IMG/VR virus record: IMGVR_UViG_3300009008_000029 | Span: 1 to 64,000 of that record | Length of the DNA stretch: 64,000 bases | From: a virus | Strand: one strand, 5' to 3' | In this document: positions 25,108 through 37,100 of the stretch, piece after piece | Numbering within the stretch: the first letter of the stretch is position 1 | Layout of the letters: every line of letters begins with the position of its first letter | Notes under the pieces: generated by a model | Seen by the model: the letters and a program-made list of their open reading frames with translations, nothing else | Databases searched by the model: none | What the model was told of the DNA's origin: nothing | Translations under genes and position numbers: made by a program

Positions 25108-27527
25108 TGACTGGACCACTAGATTACGGGCGTAGACGCCCGACAGCCCCGCCTACGGTGACCCGTGGGCAGATGCGAGCCACCTCCCAGAAAGCGAAGA
25201 AAGATCTGGAGAAGGGCAGCCCCGATTTCAATTTGGGGTTGGGTCTCGCCAAGGTCATCGGGATCGATTACGAAGGTCACTTTGTGAGTCTCCGTACTCT
25301 TTCCGGTGCCTCTCAGCAATATGACCGAGTCCCTGTGCCGATGACCTATCCGGGAGCGGGTGCAAGACACTTCCTAGGGGCAATGCCGCAGGAAGGCGAC
25401 CATTGTGTCGTCGGTTGGGTGCCTACGGGGGGTCCGGGAGGTGGGACCAAGACGCCCATCATCTTGAACTGGGTCATTCCGGGCGTGTGGCCCGGACGAG
25501 ACTGGTTGACGACCGCCGAGGTAGAGGATTCAGAGTACGACCCCACACCCGGCCAAGAGGCTTTTTTGGGGGCTTCCTTTGCCCGTGTTCGCCACAAGCT
25601 CCGGCATATTCAACCGGGCAATATCGTAGCAAGCTCCGCACAAGGTTCCGATCTTGTGTTGGATGAAGGCATCACGATTTCCAACCGGAGGGGAAACGAG
25701 GTCCGACTGCGGGATCAGGATCAAGCTCTGGTAACACGTAGCCTCCAGCAGTTTCATGCAATGGCGGGTACCCGTATCTACGGAGGGATGGTCCAAAGGG
25801 ATGCGACATTCTTGCCCGAAATGATGGTCTCCGATGGGAACGTCTGGGATGGCCCAATTCAGGCTATTCTAGGTGAGCCCATCAAGGACTATCAGTTGCA
25901 TCCTGATGTGAATCTTCCCGAAGGGTTCCTGACCCCGGCCCGTTTGTTCCAACGTGACTCGATTGACGCTGATGATGGGTACTTGGACCGGAGTTCCCTA
26001 CGTGTGAGTCCCTACCTTGACCCGTATCTGTTCCTGAAGGCTGGCAGTTTCATCGACGACACCGGCTATGTGGTGGACAGCAGGTACTCAGCGGACGGGG
26101 TCTACGGGGGCAAGCCCTTGTACCGGGTGGCATCCAAAGCCAAAGAGAATGCCGTTCTCAACCCCGATGCCGCAACTCTCACAGAGTACCGAATCGAACT
26201 GACCCACACCTCAAAGGGACGTTTGCCTGTCACGGAACAGACCGATATGTTGGACGCCGAGAGGCTTCCCGGCAGAGACCCCAACATGGCGATGGGCGCA
26301 CCGCCTCCCAATGCACCTTTTATGGAATGGGTACTGGGGAGTGTGGTCGGGAACGATCCCTTCTCACAGGATGGGCGAACGAAGTACGGGATGCCGCTGG
26401 TGGCATCCATCTTTGACGGGAATGTTCCGAATCCCCGAATCGAACCAGCGAAGTTGGCGGAAGTGGGGGAGACGGCGACCCCCACCCCGTTACTGGAGCA
26501 AGCGGCGACGTTGTTCCGGCTCACACCTCCTGCCGGACAGTTACCCAGCACATTCTGGTCCGTGAATAAACAAGGGCAACTCAGAGCCGCAATCGGTGGC
26601 AATGCCCGTGAGAATTCCATTGAGGCATTCACCACGGGTGGCTTGAAGCTCGGCGTAGCGGGCAAATTCCAGTTGTTGCTGAATGGGCACATGGAATTAG
26701 GCACTTTGAGCAAATCGAGTATGGCACTGACGGCGGAAGAAGGGGCCGTCAGAATCTATGGCGGTGGTCCGCTGAAGGGGCTTGAATCCGACACTGAGAC
26801 TCTCACAGGAGAACCCGGTGATCTCCCCGCTGTTGATATCGAAGCCAAGACGAACGTTCGGATGAAGGCCGGGCAGAAAGTAATCGTGAACGGGACCAGC
26901 ATGGAGATGAACGCCGGTTCTATCTCGATGGTGGGTCGGGAGGACATTTCCATTGGGGGGTCCAAGCGGACCATGCTGGCGACCGAGGGGCTTCAGGTTG
27001 CCGTCAATGGAAAGGCACAAGAGTCCTACGGTGGACCCAAGTACAACATGCCTACGGCGGGTGCTCTCCACGAGCGAACCTACTCTCCGGCTTATCCGGG
27101 ATTGGTTTGTGAGAAGGTCGAGTACAAAAGCGGGGATCGGGAGGAGACCTTCACCCTCGGGAGTCACTCGACCACGGTCAAAATTGGCAACCTGACCTAT
27201 GAAACGAGCCTCGGGACATGGAAAGCCAAAGGGACGACGAGCGAGTTGAAGCTAAGTGCCTCCGGGTTTGAGGGTAAGGCTTCGACGGGCGTTGTGTCCT
27301 TGAAGGCACAAGCGGGATCAGCCTCCATGACTGGGTCTGTCGACGCCAACGTGAAAGCAACTATGGGTACGGCCCGTGTCACTGGAGGTGCTGGGGTCTA
27401 CCTTGGTGGTCCGATTACCGGACCAGATTCTGGTCCGATTATCTGTGCGGGTTCTTTGGAGCCCTTCACTGGCTTGCCGTTCACCACTTGGGGAATGGGG
27501 GCCAAAGCCCACAACGTAGGTCCATAA
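25107..27527 (+). CDS. Baseplate spike, gpV/gp5-like
   Basis: An 806-aa protein that would form the trimeric central spike under the hub. Residues 43-140 look like the OB-fold of gpV/gp5 proteins: GLAKVIGIDYEGHFVSL, then MTYPGAGA, then MPQEGDHCVVGW. The middle (GITISNRRGNEVRLRDQD) resembles the neck of VgrG-like spikes. The C-terminal 250 residues contain repeated short hydrophobic-polar strands with regular Gly and Ser (VRMKAGQKVIVNGTSMEM, VSLKAQAGSASMTGSV), consistent with an intertwined beta-helix needle. I chose the ATG at 25107, which overlaps the hub stop, instead of the TTG three bases earlier. No lysozyme domain is present; the peptidase is in the hub. Confidence 0.75.
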   Translation: MTGPLDYGRRRPTAPPTVTRGQMRATSQKAKKDLEKGSPDFNLGLGLAKVIGIDYEGHFVSLRTLSGASQQYDRVPVPMTYPGAGARHFLGAMPQEGDHCVVGWVPTGGPGGGTKTPIILNWVIPGVWPGRDWLTTAEVEDSEYDPTPGQEAFLGASFARVRHKLRHIQPGNIVASSAQGSDLVLDEGITISNRRGNEVRLRDQDQALVTRSLQQFHAMAGTRIYGGMVQRDATFLPEMMVSDGNVWDGPIQAILGEPIKDYQLHPDVNLPEGFLTPARLFQRDSIDADDGYLDRSSLRVSPYLDPYLFLKAGSFIDDTGYVVDSRYSADGVYGGKPLYRVASKAKENAVLNPDAATLTEYRIELTHTSKGRLPVTEQTDMLDAERLPGRDPNMAMGAPPPNAPFMEWVLGSVVGNDPFSQDGRTKYGMPLVASIFDGNVPNPRIEPAKLAEVGETATPTPLLEQAATLFRLTPPAGQLPSTFWSVNKQGQLRAAIGGNARENSIEAFTTGGLKLGVAGKFQLLLNGHMELGTLSKSSMALTAEEGAVRIYGGGPLKGLESDTETLTGEPGDLPAVDIEAKTNVRMKAGQKVIVNGTSMEMNAGSISMVGREDISIGGSKRTMLATEGLQVAVNGKAQESYGGPKYNMPTAGALHERTYSPAYPGLVCEKVEYKSGDREETFTLGSHSTTVKIGNLTYETSLGTWKAKGTTSELKLSASGFEGKASTGVVSLKAQAGSASMTGSVDANVKATMGTARVTGGAGVYLGGPITGPDSGPIICAGSLEPFTGLPFTTWGMGAKAHNVGP

Positions 27528-27528
27528 C

Positions 27529-28134
27529 ATGGCATTGACCCCCACAGGCGTCTATAACGCCCTCGTAGCGAATCGCCTTGCGGGGGTTTTCCCTTTTGGC
27601 GGGGTGGCCTACGACAAGTTAGCTTTGGGGTTGGCTCTGGGGGTTTGCCAATGGGGTGTGAACAACCCGGCGAATCTAGCCTTGAAAGGGGTGGCTACCG
27701 GGTCCGCCGGGGTGGGTAAAATCCTACCCGCTGCCAGCAAAATCGTATTGGTGAGTTCCGGGGCCGTGACTGCCGGGTTGCAAGGGGCGGGGATGGTTGG
27801 GCCTCTGTCACAGGCACTGGGAACCGCAGTCGAGGCCGGTCTATCCCAAGCCTTCTCCAGCTTGGCACAATACAATGGTCAGAGTCCTACAGTGGCCGTT
27901 GGGACCGATACCAGCAAAGTTTCCGTCGCCAATGCCGCCTCGTTGGTCGGTATCTTGAATCAGACGATGGGAGCGGTAATGGGGACCGGACCGGCATATG
28001 GAATGATGACAGCGGGACTGGGGAATGGGGTGGCAGCACTCCTTCTTACTGGGACCGGTTCAGGGGCTGTGACGGGGACACCCGTAGTTCCAGCGGCCCC
28101 CGCAACGGGAACGACAACATCAGTGGTGATATAG
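27529..28134 (+). CDS. Gly/Ala-rich small virion protein
   Basis: A 201-aa protein between the spike and the giant structural protein. It is rich in Gly, Ala, Val and Ser with moderately hydrophobic stretches (LALGLALGVCQWGV, SLVGILNQTMGAVMG) but few charged residues, so it may be membrane-active or pack inside the baseplate. The opening LTPTGVYNALVANRLAG is a pattern I have seen in unnamed phage structural proteins. There is no PAAR motif even though its position would suit a spike tip. It starts one base after the spike stop and ends directly before the next start codon. Function unknown. Confidence 0.5.
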   Translation: MALTPTGVYNALVANRLAGVFPFGGVAYDKLALGLALGVCQWGVNNPANLALKGVATGSAGVGKILPAASKIVLVSSGAVTAGLQGAGMVGPLSQALGTAVEAGLSQAFSSLAQYNGQSPTVAVGTDTSKVSVANAASLVGILNQTMGAVMGTGPAYGMMTAGLGNGVAALLLTGTGSGAVTGTPVVPAAPATGTTTSVVI

Positions 28135-31100
28135 ATGGGCGTTAGATTCCAAGGACACGTACTTAGGGGGGCTCGTATTGCCCCCAGTAATTCTATCACC
28201 ACCGGTGAACCCAACACGGGGGTCGTTCGTTTTCCGATTACCCTTCCGGCGGCGTATACCCTAGATGCCCCCGAGTTTGTGGACCCAGCGGCAGACCAGT
28301 ACAGGGCGTCCATCCTTCAAGGTCCGGGGACAACCCCCACAGAATATCTGGTGTGGGCGCAGAACTCTTCCCAGTTGGCATTGCTGGACGATGGTGACTC
28401 ATGGTGGACTGAGGACGGAGTAGGAACAATTCCGCAAGGGACCATCCCGGTCACCAACAATGATCCCCCTGAAGTTGCCGAGGGTGCCACCGTACCCACC
28501 ACTTACGGGACCGACCGCATCGTGGTTACGGATAACGGAGGTCGCAACATCTCCAACATCATCGTTATCGTCGTTGCCCGAGGTGACGTGGACTATGACG
28601 ACGATGGTTGGAAAGACGATGATGAAGAGAGTGTCCTCCCCAGTGACTGGGCGGGACAACCGAGGGACGGCGACACCCCGTACATCACATTGGAGATCGA
28701 TAGTCTCCAGCAAGTTCCCGACGCTGGGTTGGTCTACCTGACGGAGGCACAGAAGACGGAACTGGGTGGCGGTGTGTCCCTTGAACGAGGTGACCAGATC
28801 ATCTCAGTCAGGTACACGGCGGCCCCTGCTCGATTCTGGTGGACCCGCAATGATCGTTATGAGACTCGGTTTGGTTGGAATGGCAAGAAGCAGCGGTGGC
28901 AGCCCTACAAGGGTACCGGGGCTATCAACGTAGGCACCCTTCAGTTTGGTGTCACCTACAAGATGGACCCGCCAATTAGGAACATGCCGGTGGGTTCCTA
29001 CCTGCCGGGGGACAGCACGACCCCAGATTCCTACAGCACTCTGCGGGTTGGTTCCGATGCGGGGGCTACTGGGGTTCCCGTAGGTAACGTCCGGGTCAAG
29101 AACAACTCCGAGTTGGAAGAGTTTGATTTCTCTACCGAGCCTGTCCTGAACGCAGTGATGGGTCAGAGCAATGGGGAACTCAAGTTCAACCCCTCGTTCG
29201 TCCAACAACATGCTGGGAAAACCATCTGGTTCAACTACAGCGGTTTTCAGGAGAAGGCCGACGGAGTAGTGGGGGCGTTGTATCAGGCGGATTTGAATCC
29301 CTTGTATGTTGCGCCGGTTCCCGGTCCTACTGATTTCCCCTTCATCCGTCTAGGTTCCCGGAGACCTCTCCAGCCGACACTGGTTGCAACTGAGGCGGCT
29401 TTGGAAAATGCCGATGCTCCCGCTTCCGGTTCCGTTTTGGTTGCCTTGTCCACAGGACGACTCCGCCTTGCTCTGGATGATGTCAGGAAGGCGGACCCGG
29501 ACCGTGAGGATGATTTCGATAAGAATTATCTGGGTGAGAACGTCTACTACGACGGGGTGGCCTTGAATGCCGTCCCGCAATCTGTCCGCCCGGCGGTTCA
29601 ACTGTTAGACGGAGACGGGGATGAAGGGGTTGCCAACAGTGACGTTCTTTACGTGCCCGACGCCGAGTACCTGCCCTCAGAGTTTGCCGCAGACGACCAA
29701 TGGCGTGGGTTAGGGGTCTCCGGGATTCTGGATGTGCCGGATGGAACCGGGTCACTTCCGGTGCTGCCCGGTGTTGCTGCAAGTGTGCGGCCCGGCGGTG
29801 ATACTCTTGCTGCGGCATCCACGGGCCGTATCCGTCAGGTCAGTGACGGGATCGGCGACACCATCATTTTCACCCGGAAGGGCGCAATCGAGACTCTTGT
29901 TGAGGAGAGTACCGATGCGGACCTGCCCTCGATGGGTTTTCAGGTCAAATCGAGCAAGGCGTACATTGCCCTTGAACGTGGGGCGCACGGGTCAAGGGTC
30001 TTCATAGGGAAGAAGGATAGGAAGCGGTTCGGTGACAGTCCCATTTACTTCCTTCAGGCGTCCCTGACCCCGGCGGTTCGGACTACGAGTGCCGAGATAT
30101 ACTCCCGGAACCGTACAATCTTCCGATTTGACGGAACTGAGACCCTGTACTTTGCCGTCGATGGTGTGTCACACGTCTGGACTCCTACCACGTTGATAGG
30201 ATCGGACCTGACAGCATCCTTCTTTACCCCCACACAGGTCGCTGCTTCGCTCAATGCGGACAGTGTCCCGGCTGGAACTTTTGCCAGTGAACTGAACGGA
30301 CGTATCCGGTTGTATGGTGAGACCTCCGTTGAGATTGGTTTCGGGACAACCGAAGAAAAGGATTTGACCGGGTGTGCCGCACTGGGGTTCGCACCGGGTT
30401 GGCGTGTTGTTAATGGCGTTTCCAATTGGTTGCCCGACTCAGGTGTGTCACTGGGTTTGACCCGCAGCCCCGTGAATCTTGACCGCAGCCAGTCGGACCC
30501 CGATTTCAAGGCGGATGTCCGGGTAGAGGACATGTTGCTGGTCAAGAGTGTCCAAGAGGCACCCTATGTGTTCCTTGACAACCCGCCCCTTCAAGACGTT
30601 GCTGGGGTCGATTTCAATGTGTTCTTCAACCTGACGACCACGGTGCTTGAAAATCTGACCCTTCGGGTCATCAACACCCCTTTGCGCCACTATGAAGACA
30701 TCATCCATAGATTCGGCAATGACCGTTTTGACTGGGTAGAAGAGGGAGCCACCGTAGCACCTATCGAGCAGCCGACCTCCACGTTGACATTGGGAACCCC
30801 GAATCTGGTGTTGGACTCAATGCGTGCGGCTCCGGGAATTGGCGGTGGTCTTTGGATCACCGGGGACACCGGAGTCATGGGTTTCCAAGACCCGGATACC
30901 GATTACGTCTTGCCCCTTGATGGTTTGCCGGGGAGCGTCACCCTGATTGAGAGATTCGGGAACCGTGTTACCTATGGGGGTCTGGGTACTTGTGAGGCAG
31001 GAGGAATAGTCTTTACGGATACCGCTGCTGATTTCTTGTCCGAACTGGCACCAGTAGAAGAGGGTTATCGACTCAAGATTTCCTCTGGGGAGAATGCTGG

Positions 31101-34100
31101 TTCCTACAAGATTGAGGACGTATCTACCACTTCCTTGATGGTTACACCCCCTTTCCTAGCCTCGACCGACCGACCCGTAGCATGGGAGGTTTTCCGGGGG
31201 TACACCGATGATGTGTATGACCCGGCCCTCGTAGCGGACATCACCTACAAGAGTTTTGATCACCTGCCAGAAGAACCTTTCAAGATTCGTTTGCTGCATC
31301 CTGTAGGGACTGTGGGTGACATGACGAACGCCCAAGTAGAGGGTGCTGTCAGCAGCGGACGTATCGTCACCTTACGGTTCGGTCTGGTGGCCCCCACGTC
31401 GTCCACTGAGGCCACTTTGACGCCTTTGGGCACCGAGGGGTTAGGTCCGATGGCAAACGGCTCCTTGGACCTTCCTGACGTGACCTCGGCGAGATTCACG
31501 GGACAGGCATTTGCGATCCAGATTGGGACCACGGAGTACAGCGGTTCGAATGTGGTAGGGGTCACGGAGTTCAGTGCCGATCCCGCATGTATCGAATACA
31601 TGACTGCGGCGGGCGTTGAGAACGACGTGGCGGTGCCCAAGGGACGGCTCAAGTTCAGCACAACCCTCATCAGTCAATATGGCACGGCTCCCGTCACCTA
31701 CCGGGAAACCTTCATGGCTCCTGCATCACTCACAGCAGGAGAAGCAGAGTTCAACCCCGTGTCAGGTGCCTTGAACATTTCAGCAGCCGATGCTGTGACC
31801 CATGCGGGCAAGAACCTGTACTTTGTAGAGCAACTCATCACCGAGGATGAGAAGGATGTAGCCATCAACCCCCAGTCTGGTGCTTTTGCTCCCAACGTCC
31901 CAGTGCCGAAGGGGGCTGTTGTGGAGGTGGAGTATTGGAAGGCGGACCTTGAGGGTCGGAAAATTGGGTCGCTTGAGACCGAGTTCCTCTCGGTGTTCAT
32001 CCAGCGTGAAGCAGCCACCCGTGAAAAGGAGAACGTCTACCGGTTCAACTCTGCCGGGATGACGATAGATGAGCGGGTAGACCCGACCGTTTGGATCGGG
32101 GCCATGATGCAGAATTTCGGGCAGGTCGATTGTATCGTAGATTACCCCGATGGTGCTACCGGAGAGGGCCGCATCACATTCGTCAGCAAAACGGTTGATG
32201 CAAATGACCCGGTAGCGGTGACCTATGCCGTCTTTGAGGCCCAAGGTGGGGAGCGGACTTTTGAAGCCAGTCAGAAACCCCTTTACCGTCCGCCCTTCTT
32301 CATCAAAGAAGCCCAGTACCAGTTCGGGTTGCGGGGGGATCGGGTTGATGAGTTCTTGCCCGGCCAGATGCTTCGGATCGGGGAGGACTGTTTCTACATC
32401 AAGAGTCTCAAATACTTCCCGGAGACGGATACCGGCGGGGATGTGACTGCCGTTCGGATTTTCCCTCACACGGTGGGGGAGGTAGGCAGCCGGTCTCCGG
32501 GTAACGATGTACTCAGACTGATTTCTACAATCCCGGTGACGACGGTTGTGGACCCCGACGGGGAAACTCCTGTGGCGACTACGGCTCCCGCCGGGTTCAT
32601 GTCAACGATTGACTGTACCGTGTTCCCGTTTGAGCCTGTGAGTAGGGGCCAGAAGACCATCGTTTTCAAGGGCGACCTGACCCAGTTTGCAGTTCCCGGA
32701 CATCTTCTGGAGATTGCCGGGTGCCCACATGCAATCTCGGACACCAAGATGTCCGAGGATGGCTCCTACACCCTCATTACGGTGACGGGTGGTTTTGTGC
32801 GGGGCTACGATGTGCTGGAAGCCCCCACCATCAAGCTCTCCTACCGGCCTGTTTACCCACCAGAGACACGAGATTTCCTCGGTTGTGGGCCGATGTTGGA
32901 GTCCGAGAATGTTGAGTTGGTTCTGTTCGGCGAGACCAACGCAGCGGGACAAGTGAAGCCGGGGCGTACATTGGTTCCCGGTGTTGAGTACTTCGCTGAC
33001 CCCACCTCGGGGACTATCAACCTTCTGAGCCCCTCTCAAGATGCTCTGGGGGCGGGGCAGACGCTCACCCTTTCGTTCACACGGTTGCGGACAGTTGGGC
33101 CTGTCATGAAGGATCAGGCTCTGACGATGCCCTCGTATAATGCCACGTATCTCTACAACACTCTCCCTAGCGTCTCCAACGGATTCCTGAATGGTCAGGT
33201 GACCGCCACATACACCTTCCACAACCCGGACAGCTTTTATTTCCGGGCGGTTTCTTTGCAGCAGTTCTTGGGGGAGGCCACAAGGGAAGCGGTTGCAGAG
33301 ATCACTAGCAAGGTTCCGGCGGGCGGGGCCGTAGGGGGGCAGCCCGCATCCGAGAACTGGGAGATGGGCCGGTTTGGGATACTGGGGGAACGGAAGCACT
33401 TGTTGGACAAGGACCGTGCGGCACGGGCGTTCCTATCCTTCTACAACGACAGCATCGTCATGTTTGAGCAGGTGAAGGAGGCCATTTCCGGCGGGATTGT
33501 TGGTGACCGAGATGGGAAGTTCCGATTCTGGGTAGGGCATGACAGGGAGTATCCCACGCCGGGATACGAGGATGAGATCAGTGGACTCCTGACCCCCCGT
33601 AACGTGTGGGCAGATGTGTTCCAATCGCACCGGTACAAGACGCTCTATGTTGACTCCAGTGACTACCTCACGACCCCTATGTCGGCGGGCCTCACCAACG
33701 CCGAAGTGTCCGGGACAAGTCCCGATAGTGATTACCTGAACAGTCTGCTGGCGGAGCAGGGGTCAATGGTCCAGAACGACATTGACGACATTGTGATGTT
33801 CCGTATGGGCAAGACGACGTATACCTTCATCCCGACGTTCCCGTTCTTCCGGTTCCGGGCAAAGGGTGTGTTTGCGGAGATGGGTTCGGAACACCGTTTC
33901 TCACGGCTGTACCCCACATTGAGCAAGGCACTTTTCCGGCTCCTTCCCGGTGTGGGTGCCGAGATTGATGCCGGAGATGGGTTTGATCCCGGAGTCTACA
34001 CCGCTGGACGAGAAATTGGCGGCAAGGACGCCAAGACTCGCAAGAATCAGATTGGCCAGTTGTCCAATCCGGTACTGGGCGAGATCGATGGGGTCAAGAG

Positions 34101-37100
34101 TGCTGCACTTCAGGTTCGGCGGGCCAGAGGCAGGATCTGGGGCTACTTCCCGAATGGCATCCCAGCAGGAGCTTTTTTGGACGGTGCCTCCGCAGCCATC
34201 TCCGGGCCTTGTGTTATTGCGTTCCCCACATTGTTGGGTGAGGTGCCAATCAACCCCAACACAGGGTTCCCGGATGAGACCAAGTTGATGTCACACTCCG
34301 GGCAACTGGGTTGGGTTCCTGATTCCACCGCTGGCGACCCCGAATTGGCAATCCCCGGTTTTGAGGCTGGGGATCAGGTGGCATGGGGTAAACCAGATGG
34401 TACGTCCTACAAGGTGGTGACAGGTTCCCCTATCACCCTTTTCGGCACGTCTCTGCTCGCTAGTGCCTTTGTCTATGGCGAGGTACTCTACGGTTGTGTC
34501 ATTCGGTTCCGGGATTTTCTTGGCAACCACGTTGAGAATCCAGACCTGTTGATGGTCGCAACCGAAACGGCGGGCGGGATTCCGGCTCATGAGTTTCCAA
34601 TCGAACGGGGGGACACCCTGTATGCGGTCCCGGCTACCGGGTTCCGTCCCAGTAGCATGGAGGATGAGCCGGAACTTACGGACTCACCTACGTTTGAGAC
34701 CTATTCCCAGATGGCTGCGGGGTTGGACACCTATCGAGAGAACTTTGACCTCGATGTGAAGAAGGACGGTCGGATTGTAGACAAGACGCTCTGGTCATGG
34801 GATGACCCGAACTTCTTTGGCCTCAAGGAACTGTTTGGTCAGCACCCGCCCCAGCCCATGAGTGCGTTGGAAGGGCCGGTGGAGTTTACCTACGGGCTTC
34901 AGAACCCGTTGTTGATTCCCGCTTTAGAAGGCAAGTATCAGGACGATTCTGGTGACTACACCATCCCGTACTTGAAGACGGGCGTCACGGAGATGGATCG
35001 TTTTGACCAGATCTCCACCGGGCTGTCGGAGATTATGAGTTCCGAGTCAGCCGGGGGCGAGTCCGTATACCCGGATGAGTTCCTAGGGGCTGACGGGTCC
35101 GTTGTTGGTTCCGGCGTGAACCCTGCCGCATTGCTGACCGATGTGGATGTGTTGCCGGGGGCTTCATTGGGTGTAGGTGACGCACGCCCCTTCGATTTCA
35201 TGTTCATACAAGCCCCCGCAACGGGTCAGGATGCATCTTTCTCTACAGGTGCGGGGTTGACTAAGGGACCGCACGGAATCTGGTCTGTGGCGTCTGTGGC
35301 AACGTCAGCGGGTGGGTCTTCCATCGTTGAGCCTCCCCGGTTCATTACGCACAGCAGGGCACCACAGGCGGGATCGACCGATACTGGGGATGCTATCCGG
35401 TACACGTTGGACAACGCCATCGTCCACTTGTTCGGTGCCGAGTACCCGCCGACCCCGCAGGGGGAGGACGTTTCTGGTGTTCAAATCTACGAGCGGGCGG
35501 CGGGTACAACCGTTCTCGATCTCACCTCTACGACCATTGCCTTGAATGATGGTGAGACCATCGGCACTGGGAACTTCAACGATATCGATACGGATGGTGC
35601 CAGCATTACCATTCGGCTCATTGCATACCCGGATAACCTGATTGAGTTCGGACCTGACGGGGCAAACCCTCTGCCCTCCGCCACGGGTGGTGTCGAGGCA
35701 CTCAGAATCCGTATCACAGGTGGGACGCTGGAGGTTTGGACCTATCAGGACGACCCGGAAGGTGCCCCCTCCTACAGCGGGGCGTTAGGTGCCGCTGTCC
35801 AATGGGGTGTGAAAGAAGCGGCGGACCCGGCTCCGGGTTCTGTACTGGGATACCGCAAGGTCATCATCCCTCTGACTGGGTTCATTCCTTGGGTTCCCGG
35901 TGTACTGCCTCCGGGCTGGGATGACAGCAAGTGGTTCTTACCCTACGAAATGAACGGGGCGGACTACGAAATGCTGTACCCGTTTGAGGTTGCGATTGAC
36001 ATTGATGCCCACGACGGGAAGTTGTCGAATCGGGCTTGGGTAGATGAGGACCGCCTGACGTTCCATGAAATCTGTGACCTCCGACATGCACAGGCGAGGG
36101 ATACAACACACCCCCTGACTGATCTGTCCCTTGAGACTCAGTTGGTTGTGTACGGAACACAACTGGGTTTGACGGGTGGGACCGAAGTTTGGAGTGAGGC
36201 CAACAAATTTGCGAACGGTCTGGATGGTGCCAATCCCGTTCCATTCACCATTGTCGCCCGTGACTCTGTGGTCGGTACATGGGAGGTACGAGACGGGGAT
36301 ACCACCGAACGTGGTTCCTTGAAGGTGATGGGCTTTGAAGGGTGGGACAACACACCGTTGACAGCCGAGGATGTGACCTTCTCGGTTATCCCCGGCAGCG
36401 ATTATGCTACGGGGGAAGCCACCCCGATCCTCCTCGGTACTGGGTTGATGGGTAGCCGTTTCAACATTGAGATGGGTGTACCCGACCGGGACAGCATCGA
36501 GAGCCGGGTCAAAGAGGTCGGTGTCGTTGTTGGAGACGTTGCGGATGTGCAGCCCGGAGATGTTGCTGTGGTTACCGGGTCGGCGAACTCGGACCACCCC
36601 GGATCACTTCATGTCGGAACGTATCTAGTTCGCCATGCCATCGCAGCAAATGAGGAACCCCTCGTCGGAGAGTTCCGTCAGGTTAACCCCTTGTCCCCGA
36701 TTGACAGTACGACGGACTGGTGCCGAGTCTCTTTCCCGGAGGTCGTGTCCTACGATTCTGGGGAAAGTAAACTGACAATCAGCCATCTGGCTCCGACGGG
36801 GTCTTTATCAAGCGGGTTTGCCCCGCCGGGGGCCGATACTCGTATCTATGTACTGGTTGACTACCCCAAACTGGCTTCAGGGACGGAGTTGACCTTCCGG
36901 CGTGCCGTCATCAGTGCCTTGTACACGGCGGTGGAGACAGGGCCGGACGGCGAAGGCATCTTCACTGTTACCGATTGGAAAGACGCCAAGGGTGAGTCCC
37001 CTGCCGAGGGTGACCCGAACTACACTGATTTCGAATCCCTTCTGGAGGCTGGTCAGCAGGTGTCCGGGATGGTCTACCTTCCGGTTGTGATGGGTGGTTC

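Noticed and set aside
27529-28134. PAAR-type spike tip
   Set aside because: The position fits, but no P-A-A-R signature or His/Cys metal site is present in the 201-aa protein.
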